Assembly (NCBI RefSeq): GCF_018873765.1
Contig: NC_057925.1
Span: 2,124,927 to 2,188,926 of the forward strand
Origin: Telopea speciosissima
Taxonomy: Eukaryota > Streptophyta > Magnoliopsida > Proteales > Proteaceae
Direction of reading: 5' to 3'
Length of the DNA: 64,000 nucleotides
The notes beneath the pieces were generated by a model, which saw only the letters and a program-made list of their open reading frames with translations, made no database searches and had not been told where the DNA came from. How positions within the stretch are numbered: position 1 is the first letter of the stretch; every line of letters begins with the position of its first letter. Below, in pieces: positions 1-12,364 of the stretch. The position numbers were made by a program, and so were the translations under genes.

Positions 1-726
1 TCTGGTCATGTCCACACCAGCAGAGACTCAAGACGAGTAAATACTTACATGATGGGCTTTTTGACTTTTCTAATTTCATGCCATTTCAGACTTCAGAGCC
101 TCCTCTGTGCCTATCAGAAGGAGTAATCAAACAGAAGAGACATATACTATGTGTCCTGCTAAACTATATCAGTGGGCCATCAGTCCTTTTTGTTTCAGGT
201 TTCCTAGCCACCCTGTCAGTGATGGACACTTGGGGCATATTTACCATTACCGTCATTAACAACCACAGTGGAAGCTTTGGAGTTTGGAGCCATGGATGGA
301 GGCTTGGAACAAATTGCAACCTGTAGAGTGGGATTTATAACCCTTGGATTGGAATCTTAGGATTTGCTTCCTTATAAAAGTCACCTATGACCATTTTCTT
401 ACACCCTAAAGCACTCCATCTAAAAGGTCTTTCCAAAATTTTACCGAACACTTGAAGTGCATAATTACAAAGGAAGATATGGACCCCTCGCCTGCCTTGC
501 CTGCCTTAAAAGCTCCTTCTCGTGTTCCCACTTCCCACCCAGAACAGAAGAGGGCCACCACCCTTCAGTTTAGTAGAGTTTAGTGCTCCTCACCTTCTGC
601 AACTTTCTTTTTAAGTCTGTCTCTCTCTAGCTCTCTTATGTTATTGCACACGCTCGTATTCCTTTCCAATCGATATACAAAAGGGTCATCAATCGCTACA
701 ACCATCAAATCTGCCAAAACAATCAG
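1..726. other. Upstream region of the DUF620 gene
   Basis: No convincing gene is seen here. A TATA-like ttataaaag lies at 372-380 and a pyrimidine-rich CT tract at about 616-640, both plausible parts of the promoter and 5' leader of the gene that starts at 727. The open frame at 78-326 has no recognisable similarity and is probably chance. Confidence 0.4.
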
Positions 727-2781
727 ATGGGTCGTCTAGAACCACTCTCTGAAGAACCAATCAATGAAGACGACACAAAGAGCAGCTCAAGGAAAGGTCA
801 GGCATGGCGAAATTGGCTCAAGAACCCTTTCCCACTCCTCTTCAACAAGAAGTCCGATCTCAAGATCCTTTTGAGTGTTCTGGGTTGCCCTCTCTCCCCT
901 GTCTCTGTTCCCCCAACACAATCCATCAAAGACGTTAAGTTACTTACTCTATACTATACTAATTGATTTCTTCTTCTCTTTGCTTCTCTGTTTCTAAAGT
1001 CTAAACCAATTTTGCTACGCAGGTGGAATCGTCGGCACAATATATAATCCAGCACTTCACTGCGGCGACTGGTTGTAGGAAAATAGAGGGGACAGTGAAG
1101 AGCATCTATATAGTAGGGAAAGTGAAGATGGCGATGGTAGAGGAGCTTGCATCTCCCTCACATGTCGCTGCAACTCCAGCTACTGGAGTTTCACAGAGGG
1201 GATGCTTCGTGGTCTGGCAAATGTTTCCAGATAAGTGGCTGGTAGAGCTGGTCGTTGGTGGCCACAAAGTCGTCGCCGGCAGTGACGGCAATGTGGCCTG
1301 GAGACACACTCCTTGGCTCGGCGCTCACACTGCCAAAGGCGGCGTTCGCCCTCTCCGCCGTGCACTTCAGGCAGGTGTCGTTGCTCTTTGATTCCCCATC
1401 CCCACCAAAACCCAAAAAAAAAAAAAAAAATTTCTTTGCTTTCTGTGCAAGTTTCCACTTTAGGACAGCCCTTTACATGCAATTATGTATTTGATTTGAT
1501 TTGATTTTTCACTGTGACCCTGCATTTCTCTAATTAAACTTTCAGAAACATATGGTAGGACATAGTGATTGCATGTGATTCCTGCTCATGCATAGTGGGC
1601 ACTTGAGTATATTCAAGGACAATAAAGACTATATGGACGGCTATGATCGCCTGAAGTATCCTCAAGAGGACCCACAAAATCTTTGCTTGTGGGTCCCTTA
1701 ATGAATTGAACTTTGGTTAGCAAATAGCAATATTGCAATACTGGTCCAAAGTATAGTATAGCTGATGAACTGTTGAGCATGGTTCTAAGTATTGGTATAC
1801 GTATTGGGCATATCAGCCGATACTTATCGATATAATCGGAGCCTGATATTGAAATGATACCTATACAGATCGGGTGTATAAAGAAAAATAGTGGTTCAGT
1901 TTTAAATTACGCCTGATACTTGCCCGATACAGCTGAATTCCAGCTGATCCATATCGATATCGTATTAGTATATACTGATACCTATAACCCTGTTGAGGAG
2001 AGAGTAGGGGAAAAATTTTAAACTCACAATGGGGGTCGAATCAATCCCAAAAACCCTAGAATCAGCCGCTCTGGAACATCCAGAATTGGGATCAATCAGG
2101 CTGATTCTGATATGAATCAATCAGTTCGAGATCAAATTCCAATTTTTGAAACAGTGGAGTAGGGGGGAGGGGTTGTTCAAAGAACAAAGTTCTTAAATCA
2201 AAATGTGACCCAAAAAATGTCTGAATTACAATTACAATTGCTGTTTGGTGTAGGGACTTGATCCTTTAACAATGGCAGCTTTGTTCTCTACTGCCCAGTA
2301 CATGGGGGAGAAGCCAATGGCTGGAGAAGATTGTTTCATGTTGAAATTGGCTGCTGATGATGTTGCCTTGGCTGAGAGGAGTGATAGCACAGCAGAGATC
2401 ATCAAACATGTTATCTTTGGTTACTTCAGCCAAAGAAGTGGTTTGCTTGTGTATCTAGAGGACTCTTACTTGACAAGGATTCAGTCACCAGGTTCACAAC
2501 CTACTTATTGGGAGACCACAATGGGATCAAGAATGGAAGATTATAGAGCTGTGGATGGTGTGATGATAGCTCACTCAGGTCACTCCACTGTAAGCTTAGT
2601 AAGGTTTGGAAACAATGTGAAGGGTCCTATAATTACAAGGCTAGAAGAGACATGGACAATCGACGATGTCGTCTTTAATGTACATGGTCTCTCCATGGAT
2701 TGTTTCATCCCACCGGAAGAAGTCCGGCAAGGCTATCCAAAGGAGAAGCTTGATTGGAAATCGCCATTACATCGGTGTTGA
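727..2781 (+). CDS. DUF620 family protein, three exons
   Basis: Exons are 727-933, 1023-1370 and 2254-2781, giving 360 residues, near the lower end of the family's usual length. The protein is a plant-specific DUF620 member of unknown biochemical role. Recognisable blocks are the central RPLRRALQ-GLDP junction, the GEDCFMLKL block, the FGYFSQRSGLL-ED-LTRIQS block, the VDGVMIAHSGHS block and the C-terminal NVHGLSMDCFIPP block; all are typical of the family and uninterrupted. The first ATG of the frame is used. Intron 1 (934-1022) is GT-AG. Intron 2 (1371-2253) only keeps the frame with a GC donor (CAG|gcaggt); using the GT four bases downstream gives an early stop in exon 3. Intron 2 holds a poly-A run and a dispersed repeat. 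The gene looks intact. No function is inferred beyond family membership. Confidence 0.9.
1785..1990. repeat. Dispersed GATAC-rich repeat copy in DUF620 intron 2
   Basis: This stretch is dense in the words cgatac, gatatc and tatcgat and resembles stretches at 7210-7380 and 44550-44810. It is probably a degenerate transposon relic; the family is not identified. A second relic with cagaattgggatcaatc words follows at about 2060-2155 and resembles 56450-56690. Confidence 0.45.
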
Positions 2782-5310
2782 CAAGCATCATCTGCTCACA
2801 TTCCTACAACTCCAATCTGATATTAAGAGTTTCAGAAACAAAGAAACCAATTGGAAGAGGATTAACCCTCCAATTAATTCTGTGTAAATATTCAATAAGT
2901 GATCATACAATCTTTGTTTTCATCTTCCTTCCTGTGAATCTCTGTAGTGCTCTTATGTATATGTCCTTTTGACTCTTTTGAAGTCTCAATTGATGTTGAA
3001 GTATATTATATAACATCCTTGACTTGTATCCTTTTTAACTATTTAGAACCAATTTGATGTAAATATTTTGTCTTTAAACCCATTAAACTAAACATCTCAT
3101 TTCAAAGACTGCAGCTATTATTCTAAACCTTGGACACAACTTTAAAATGTTTCTTTATTAGTGAACAGTCTTTAGTCTATTAACATAAAACACATGATCT
3201 GCCACAAACATTGCATCTATCATCCATGACCCATATGATAAAAGTTGAAAAGCATATTTTTTTATGGTCAAGATCTGCAAAAATGTCTAATGATTCATTA
3301 GTAGACAGGGATCTCTGATTAGGGCCCAATTCCACAAATGGGTCTATCAAGTGAGTAGTGCAAGAGGTCAAGCATAATATCCATACATAATTGTACCATG
3401 TCAGCTAGTGTCATTCTATCAAGTTTTGGATCTTTTCTCTTGCTGAAAGAGAGGCACATGGGAAGGTTCTGAGAGCCACACCTCTCTCTCTCTTGGAGTG
3501 AGAGTCAAAATGAAATGAAAGTGAATCAATAGTGTGTGAGATCAAAGCTACTTTTCCTTTCATGTTCATGCGGAGTGTGCAGATATACTTTTGTCAAAAG
3601 AAGAGCATGTAAGGCTGCAGCCCTTCCCCCTCCCCCCCACTCCTATAGATGATTAGATGAACAGTTCTCCTTTTTATTATCTTTAATAGAAAGTGGAAAG
3701 TAGGGAATGAGATAAAGTAAGGATAGTTTACTTTAGTTGGTGAGATAAACTAACTCACTGGCATGAAATGACCTGCAGAACCAGGTTTGTTGAGAGGGTA
3801 AGCTTTCATTCTCATTGTTAGTTTTCACAGCCGACCTGGTCGAACCATCAACCAATTGGTCTAAGACACCAGATCAAAGCCCATGTAAGACAATTGAACT
3901 GTTCAACCTACTTTTGAATATCTATAAACAATCAAGTAAACTTCATTTTTCTCAAATCAGTCAAAATTGACTTGGATGGCTATTGATTAAACCCTTCAAC
4001 CATAGCTCAAGACATGAGTTGGTGTAGGGGAGAGGGTTCCACACCCCGCAGCCGGTGTAGGGGAAATCTCCCACGCCATATCAATCATGGTGCGGAAACG
4101 ATTTAGTCAACATTGTTAGATAGACAAGAGTGTCAGTGTGAATCTTATATTATCAAGATGTGAGAGGGTGTGGATAAGAATCACCGTACTGCCGGTGTGG
4201 GAATCTATTTCGTATCTTTTTAAACCGTCTAGTCAATAAATTTAGGGAATTGTGGTTCTACACGTCCATAGTAGGATCCTTTTCTATATGCACACTTTAA
4301 ACGTGTGGCACATCAGATGGTATCTAATTTTTTTTGGATTAAGAGCTTGTATAATAGCGGGGGGAGGGGGGATTAGGGGATGGTATCTAATATTTCTGGG
4401 TCTTCTGCTCATATGTTAAGTTTCAACCCTACATGAGTTTTTCGCATGGCAAAACAACGCTTTGAAAATCTAAAGCTATGTGAGAGTGCATGTTAGTGAT
4501 CGAACTACATACCTTAGGCGTGGATTAACATACATAGAGATGAATGACAATTCATGGGAGGACACTTTGATTAAACTTGTCTCTGAACTAGACCATGACC
4601 TTTCTATCCAACAATCAAATGGATCTGACGGTTGTCCAACAACTGCTTCACACCTTCAAAAAACTTGTAGATTCAACAATGGATTTGAGAACCCTAGGGA
4701 CCGACGAGGAGGTTTCGATGTGTCTAAAAGAGACATCTAATGGAGGAGGTGTGAGTTCAAATACTTGGGGGAGGAATGAAGGAAGAAAGGACTGGAAATG
4801 GGAGGTGGAGACTTAAGTTGTAGGAATTCAGTAAATCGGATCAATCCAAATCGGTCCTGATTGGATCGCCAGGTCCACCCGTGCGCATATGCAAGGAATC
4901 AATTGAATTCAATAGCTAAAGTGGGTGTGCAAGAGGGGACCATTGACCATCCCTGATGTGTGAAACAACCAAGGAAATTGAAGCAAGGGTGTTGCGGCTA
5001 AGCCTTTGTTGTTGTGAGGATTCCATTCCCAAGTGTTTGTATTTTTGCACTTTATGGTATATATTCTTTGGTAAGGGTGGACCTCATGTCTCCTATGCCA
5101 AGACTCATGCATCATGTACTTGACAAAAGGAATATCAAAGGTTATGGTGAATAGCAAGCAAATGTCCTAAGCTTTTCAGCTTTTGCTCATTAGATCAGTC
5201 CATCGTTGGATAATGTCCCTACATTCCTTTCAGACCGTCGATGATTTGACCTTGTGTTTAGACTTGTATCATAATAAATTCACCTTATATTGTTGTTCTA
5301 AGGTTAAGAG

Positions 5311-6016
5311 GGTTTTTTTGTTTTTTTAATGAAAAACAAAAAGATCTATAAATTAAAAAAAAAAGAAGGTTTGTACATCATATAAGAAGGGATGTATAGT
5401 GGTTCTATTTCTAAGGCAAAAAAGAGCTCACGATTGTAGTGACTTAGACCATTGGGTTTTTTATATATACAAAATTTATAGATGAGAAGTATGAAGTTAC
5501 TTCAGCTAGTTCAAAGAAAAGAAGGGTTAGGTTCTAGGGGATATACATATTTCCTTGAGGATTCAAAAGGTCATTTAGTCTATAGTTATTGATGAACCAT
5601 ATTTCTTTGAGATGGATTCCATCCTTCTAAGCGTGTTTTCATTCCTACAAAATTTCAATTAGCTCAGCCTCCATTTTGTCAATTGAATATGAAAATCGTG
5701 CAGATGTTATAACACTTTGACCATCTAGCAAAAAGCAATATATCCAACCTGTTAAGCCTACTGAAGGTTCAAAAAGGCCTGCACAACATAAAACAAGGAA
5801 TTGCAAATCATAGTTAGATACATCAGGAAGTGCTGAGTCAGTTTGAGTACATATATTTTGATCACATAGAGATGAATCAAACATGGGAGGATATGTAAAT
5901 TTAAATCAGAAAGCCATTTGAAAGAATTTATGATAACAAAGAGGGGTTCAGCTATTGCTAGACCGCGAATTACTTTGTTTCTTACAAACCAAATATTTGT
6001 TATTCTAAGGTTGAAG
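5311..6016 (-). mobile_element. 5'-truncated LINE fragment, ORF2 C-terminus with RNase H-like domain
   Basis: On the minus strand, frames between 6033 and 5645 read like the end of a plant L1-type ORF2: an IWFVRNK block of the pre-RNase H region, then a degenerate RNase H domain ending in MEAELIEIL, where the Glu of the catalytic set would lie. The frame is interrupted by stops and a frame change. A T-rich run at about 5311-5327 is what a minus-strand poly(A) tail would give. The bases left of it (gttgttctaaggttaaga) resemble those at about 5998-6015 (gttattctaaggttgaaga), a possible decayed target duplication. This is an old, dead copy. Confidence 0.55.
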
Positions 6017-6738
6017 ATACCTCTTTGGGTCAAAAGAGAAAAAAATTTATTAAAGGAAAGCTTCTTAGAGAATCTCCTGGAAGTAACAAAACTAGTGTTT
6101 CCAGTGAAACTGCGGGATTGCCCCGCGCCCCACCCAACTTTTGATAATCCAAGTCTAGATGACTCAGATGCAAGAAAATCAGCAAAAATATTTTGAGATC
6201 TATGGATGTAATGGAAGCTGATGTTTGAACTACAACAAAATGATCTCCTGCGTCCCAGTTAACACAACCTCTTCCTCTCAAATTTTTTCACGAAAGCCAT
6301 GCACTAGCAGCAAAAATAGAATATGATGTGGAAATCTTCCTCAGTTACATCCGTTAGAAATCTTATCTTTATTTCAGTAGTGAGGGGATTCCTCCTTCAT
6401 CATAGGTGATACATACTCAATCTTGTCTCTATTTGTCATTTAGTATAATAATGCTTCACTATTTACCCCTTGATAGTACATGGGTTAGGTTAGTCAATGT
6501 GATGGAAGATTTCACATTCATCTCAACGGGTATATTAATTTATTTCCCAAAATAAGTAAGTATGTGGTTCAAACTTTGATTGAAAGTTATAATAAAGGGA
6601 AGCAGTTTTCTCTCTCCTCCTAAAAACAAGGGGGTAGAGATGACTTTTCACATGGGAAGGAGAGAGATAGGCTCATGGGAGTGTTGACGTAGGCCATACT
6701 CCCGGATAGAGAACTTTTTCCCTAAATTACAAAATTAA

Positions 6739-7115
6739 GGAAAAAGATCTCTAATTGGTGGTGTATCCTACGCCCTCTTACAGGTCACCGTGAGATGATG
6801 TCTCTGCCCCCTAGATAGATACTCAAGCATGCTCACTCATTGGTCCAAACGCTTGTGTAAACATCATGCGACCAAGTAGAGATCTCTTGCCCATTACGAA
6901 AATACTATCATATGGAAATTAATATAAAATAGATAATGACATCTTTTGTAATTGTGATTTTGGAAAAAGATCTCTATTTGGTGGTGTTTCCTACGGCATC
7001 TCGCAGGGCATAGTGAGATGACGCCTCTGCCCCTGGGTAGATTCCCAAGCATGCTCCCTCCATTGGCCCAGTCGCTTGTGCAAAGACTATGGGACCAAGT
7101 AGAGATCTCTTGCCC
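6739..7115. repeat. Two 154-base direct repeats separated by 69 bases
   Basis: Units 6739-6892 and 6962-7115 both begin with ggaaaaagatctct and end with gagatctcttgccc. They share an internal catgctc...cattgg block and differ by scattered substitutions. The units encode nothing recognisable. They may be a local duplication or two arms of an unknown element. Confidence 0.8.
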
Positions 7116-7209
7116 GGGGGATTTTTAGCAACTTCATTTGCTCATTTTAAGTGGAAAATTGTATCAATGAGATGTTTGCTTGATCTTTACCCACAGAATT
7201 TTAGGAATT

Positions 7210-7380
7210 AGTATCGCAATGACATCTCGACCAATCCGTATCGATATTGGCTATATTCGATACCAATATCTTTGAGGGCAAAACCATCCATCCGATTCAG
7301 GTAGATACGGCCGATACGTATCAGTACCAGAATCGATTTCACCGGTGATGACCGATACTGTGAACTAAAAATTTATGCTT
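7210..7380. repeat. Dispersed GATAC-rich repeat copy
   Basis: The stretch repeats words such as ccgatac, cgatattgg and gatacgtatcag and resembles 1785-1990 and 44550-44810. It lies about 150 bases upstream of the ATXR4 start, so it may border or overlap that promoter. The family is not identified. Confidence 0.45.
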
Positions 7381-7537
7381 ACCGATGTGCTGCAATAGTG
7401 AATTACCCTTGGCATAGTGACATTTAGAATGTCCTTATATTAAAACCCTAAGCTCTGTTTGTTTTGATCAATGTTTTTAAAAATGAAAGAAAACAGGAGA
7501 AGAGGAAGAAGAAGCTTCGTCAGGAGAAGAAGACGAG

Positions 7538-10500
7538 ATGCCTCCGGTGGTCAGTTATGGCCGTTGGGCTTTGACACTGAAGACGAAGAAGAACCAGCAA
7601 TGCCACCACCGCATGCTTCGTCTCCTTTCCCACTTCGCTGCCTGTAATAACAATAGCCCTGGCCAGCCTTCGCCACCTGGCCCACCTCCCATCCAAGTTT
7701 CGTTCACTGAGTCGGCGGGGAGGGGAGTGTTCGCAACTCGGAGAATTGGTGCCGGTGATCTCATCCACACAGCAAAACCCTTAGTATCTCATCCTTCCCT
7801 CTCCCTTCTCAACAAGGTCTGCTATTTTTGCCTCAGGAAGCTCCCAACCGCTCAATCGTCTGATGCTTTAACCGTTCCTCTGTGCAGCGACCAATGCAGA
7901 GAGCACTCAAAGGTGATCCTATAGTCTACTATTGTGTATGGGTTGTTACAGTTTGGCTATACACAAGAAGTGAAAAATTGGTATCTCTTTGATAGTTAGT
8001 TCCATTGAGAATTTAAGAAGGAAGACAATAGCAATCTTATTCTTCTTTACTTGTATGAAAAGAACATGAGAAGGCAAATTCTCACAAATTTTAGTTTTTT
8101 TTTGAGTTGGCTGGCCTGTTGGCTATTTGGATTACTATGCATATTTTTCAAAGTTCACCCACTCCAATTCACTGTTGGCAATCCCAATTTGTGGTGGTTT
8201 TGGTGGCCTGAAAGAGAATTTGTGGAAGAGCTAAGGTTGCATTTGTGAGAAGCAATGAGTTCAGAACCCGTTTCTTCATGGCTATTTCATATTATTTCTG
8301 GTCCACCCAAAATAAAGAAAAAAAAAAAGCTAATTGAGAGAAACCAATTTGGTAGATAGTTTCTGTAATGATTTATTTCATATTATAGCATGCTTGTTTT
8401 ACTAGCATAGAGCTTGCTCTTATTTTCTGTTGTATCGGATGTTTGTTTTGTAATACATTTGTGCTTGAAACCTGTGTCAGAAAAGGATGAATTTACAAAT
8501 CTCGAAGTAGATAAAATGTGGACAATATAGATTGACATATCCCACTGCTCACATATTGTGCAGTGCTTGAATTGTAGTGGTCACTATGAGCTCAATTAGT
8601 GTACTTCTAACACCAGGATTACATTGTCATTGTTTTTTCACAATGAGCATCTGACTACCTATTTATTTGTGAAGAATGGTAGTTATTTAAATTTATGCAT
8701 AACTTGTATTACTGTAGGCTTTTCTGGAAGTTGAAAAGAGAGCAGATTGGTCACCATATAATGAGTACTGTAGGTAAGGAAGTCTCTCAAACTTTTGGAT
8801 GTCATTTTCTTGTAAGATGAATCTAGCTTCATTTGTTTCTCTTTGGACGTGATTGATTTCCTAAGTACTTGCTTTTCAAATGAACCTAGCATCATTTGTT
8901 TCTCTTTGGACGTGATTGATTTCCTTGGTTCTTGCTTTTCTTCCACGTTCCTCTTCTGTGTGAATGTTTCTTCATTGGATTTTTCCTCTTTAGATATTTG
9001 AAATTAGATCCAAATAATGATAACAAACGTGGTTCTGCCTTGGCAATTTTACTAGAAGTTAATGGTTGGACTCCAATTCGGTAACTTCGGATTATTAGAG
9101 GGTGCAGTTTTGATAGTTGATTCTTTAAGAAGCTTCCTACAGGAAGATATGGTTGATTTCTATTTAGTAATGGTTATTCTTCCAGTATGATATGGTTGAT
9201 TTCATATTGGTAATGGGTAACACGTTTCACTGGCATATTTAGGGAAATATCATTTTGTTCTTAACTTAATTCAAAATAAATGTGGTTCACTAGATTGTCT
9301 GATCCAAATCCTTCTTGATTTGGTAATTGTGGTTATTTCATTCATGGGTCATGGTAAAACCAATATGTGAATTGAACCCAAGCAGTTAATTATTGCAGTG
9401 AATTGCTTTCTTGAGAATCATATCATCTGTTTTCTACCAGCCAGATTTATTATAGGGTTTGTTGGAAATCATCAAATGGTTTCTACCTATTAATGTGCAT
9501 TTCTTCTTGTTTTGAAGAATCCAAGGTTTGAAGTATCCACTACTGGTAAAGCGGTTGGCTTGCATGATTATATCTGGTACAACATCATCAGACACCCTCG
9601 ATGTACTTCAACCTGCTTATCTATCCCCTGAAATGATTTCAAAGGTGAGAATCCCACAAAGTAAGAAATCTATATTTTGGAAGTGCTCTTATAGGCATAA
9701 ATATGTAAATGATATTGCTTTAAATGTAGGTTAAAGAAATAGAAACTTGAGTATTCATTGTTAATGCATCTAAAAAAACAACAGCAATCTTGGTACTAAT
9801 CAGGTAATATTTTTAACTGAACCTTTGTGTTCAAGCAATGATTGTCATCATGGTCAACATTTTTTTTTTATGTTGTTTCTTCCTCCTGGTAGGGTTTGAT
9901 TATTCTCTCTATGTGATAAGAGAGTGCAAACCCCTTTTTCTAAATGTTACATAGAGGATTGAATGAAAGGAGTGGGAGGGGGACTAGCATCTAGCTTCTA
10001 AATGCTAATTTTAGTATTCCTACAGATAGATTGGAATGGAAGCACTTAATTTGTGTAGACCGCGCGTCGTTGGATTTGTTGATATATATCTAGAGCAGAT
10101 TATTACAATAACTTTGGTAGCTTTTCCTGTTTATGGTTTATTTCTTGTTAAAATCATCTTATATATGTCATAGTGTACTTCAGATGGAAGAGGAATTTTG
10201 CTTGCTGAGGCATGCTTTGGTGAATGGGGGAATTAAGAATGAAATGATGGCATGTATCCTCATTGTAGTGAAGATTAATCCTCATGAATCACATTTCTTT
10301 CCTTTGCTAGTCTTGCCTCTGCTTAACATCCTTTAAGACTGATGTTATCTTGACATAACTAGTTCTAACCAAGGAATGGTACTCTGGTGTGTTGGCACGG
10401 ATTCGTATCAATGCTTTTCGCATTGAATTGGTTGGAGGATCATATGAGGATTTACTTTTATCAGCATCAGCCTCCGTTGAAGCTGAAGCTGCTGTTGGAA

Positions 10501-12364
10501 ATGCTGTTTATATGCTTCCATCTTTCTACAATCATGACTGTGGTAAGCTATTTTTTCTACCTTCTCAATCAAGTCTGTGGTATAACATTCATCAGTGTTG
10601 CTCACCCCAAAAATAAAAATAAGAACTAGAACTATTTCATCAGTTTAAAGGGCATGCTGATGTTTATGATGTCTACCTGTTTGTTATGCATGAAACTGTG
10701 GTAATCAATTGCATTCTTCTGCACCTAAGTGACTAAAGCATTGAGGAGATCTTCTTGTTAAGGATACAATAACTTCAATTAAAATTTGTCACATGTTTTG
10801 ATGCGGTTTAGCTTTAACTATTATGTTGGTAAAAAAATTTCAATGATTTATTGTATCCCCTAATTTTTCTTCAGTTTCAAAGAATTTGTGTTATAATAAA
10901 CCTCTAGCCTGTCACCAGACACTATCCTTGTAAAGAACCCATAAAAGGAACTGCAAACATTTGAGATGATATTTTAAAAGGTTTATATTCTGAAAGATGC
11001 ACTTACTACCTACATCCAATAATTTGGGATTGAGTAGTCCTCATCCAAATAATACTCATGGAATCTCAGGAAACTCAAATTCTTCCTAGTGCCCAATTGA
11101 AAACCTTCAGTCTAGGTCTTGGGTTAAAGTTTTGCAAATACTCAACCAGTCTCAATCCAACCTAAATGAATTCGAATGCAGACTGATTGACTGAATATAG
11201 ATTAATGAATGAATACCAACCAGCAATTAAATAAACAGTTTCAGTCTGGACTCTCGACACCAATTCATATAGGTCAACCAGTCTCATAAGGCCAGACCAA
11301 CTGGAACTGACCAATCAATATCCCTATATTGGGTGTAACTTACCCCATTGTCTAATATAAATATGTATTGTCTTGAAGAAGGTTGCCTCACATTCAAAAT
11401 ACTCATAGAAGAGGAGGATATGACACTCTCTACGTTCTTTCTTGACTTCTTTCCACCCGTGTTGTTTGCTGAAGAAGGCTAATCCACTCAGAAGGTGCGA
11501 ACAACTTGCAGCTTTTCCTCAAGTTTTTCACAATATGATAAACTGTTTTCTATACCCTTTGTTTATCCCTGAGTATACACAGGACAGAATCTTGGCCATG
11601 AAGGCATGGATGGTTGGCATAGACTCATACAGATCCTTCCTTGTTCCTCACCTCACCTTTGCACTACTATGTAGCCAATGGTTTATTGCACAGAACTGAT
11701 TTCTCACCTCCTCCCTCCCCTCTCAATAAAATGAGATCAACATTTTGAAGGCTGTCATTTACTGCAAAGCATATGCTACAAACATTACATCTAGCCAAAC
11801 CCAGGTGTCCCTCCATATAAAATTATGGCCTCTTCTTTTCTTTGGTTGAGGATGGGTGGACCTGGGTCTGGGAGACCATAAACATACCTCTGAATGGCTG
11901 CTGACTTTCCTTGGAAACCCTTCTCTCTCTCTCTCTCTCTTTGTGGAATTTTGTTCTGAAAGTCTGACATTTTAGATTTTGCACAGGAGTGTTCTTCAAT
12001 TTCAATGAAGATGACATGGCTGAGTAGACTTTAATTTTTATAATTTCAGATCCCAATGTGCATATTATTTGGATCGAGAATGTGGATGCAAGATTGAAAG
12101 CCCTGCGTGATATTGAAGCAGGTACAAGATTTGCCAATATGGACTCGTTGTATCAATACAATGTGTTGCTATCATATCATGGAACTGCTAACGACGTTCA
12201 TGAATGTTTTTGTGGTGTTGCATTTGGATACTTATTTGGATCAGGTGAGGAGCTTCGCATCTGCTACATCGATGTGAGCATGAATCATGATGCTTTCGAC
12301 AAGAACTGCTGTTTGAAGGGTTCGGTTTCGCTGTAATTGTCTTCGGTGTATGTCTGGTGATTAG
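7538..12364 (+). CDS. ATXR4: SET-domain protein ATXR4 (SDG38), seven exons, C-terminus frameshifted
   Basis: Exons are 7538-7912, 8718-8773, 9518-9644, 10184-10253, 10363-10542, 12050-12121 and 12245-12336 (323 residues as read). The product matches Arabidopsis ATXR4, a SET-domain lysine methyltransferase homologue. Visible blocks are FTESAGRGVFATRRIGAGDL near residue 55, a Cys-rich YFC-LRK...PLCSDQC segment, LKYPLLVKRL, VLARIRINAFR, the SET signature NHDCDPN (266-272) and EELRICYID (295-303). An alternative start is Met26 (7613), which gives an N-terminus more like an organelle-targeting peptide. In the last exon the expected DARQ...GFGF-CNCLRC-SGD tail is present but split over three frames: two extra bases near 12295 and one missing near 12330. 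The read frame therefore stops at 12336 and loses the CxCxxxC tail, which ends at 12364 in another frame. This is a sequencing error or recent damage. Confidence 0.88.
8818..8943. repeat. 63-base tandem duplication in ATXR4 intron 2
   Basis: Units 8818-8880 and 8881-8943 share catttgtttctctttggacg and the following gattgatttcc almost exactly. The duplication is intronic and does not touch an exon. Confidence 0.9.

Larger units (their letters stand above)
2782..7537. other. Intergenic region between DUF620 and ATXR4
   Basis: The first few hundred bases are presumably the DUF620 3' UTR. The rest is AT-rich spacer with a LINE fragment (about 5311-6016), a pair of 154-base direct repeats (6739-7115) and a dispersed repeat relic (7210-7380). 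At about 4020-4220 short words of the type ggtgtaggg recur, probably another old repeat. The open frames at 4480-4816 have no similarity that I recognise. No host gene is seen. Confidence 0.5.

Noticed and set aside
1023-1504. Several overlapping frames on both strands near 1023-1504
   Set aside because: They are shadows of DUF620 exon 2, whose amino-acid motifs identify the true frame.
7538-12336. Random frames inside ATXR4 introns (for example 8051-8248 and 11442-11699)
   Set aside because: They have no similarity, are not flanked by fitting splice sites, and the ATXR4 exons account for the conserved protein without them.
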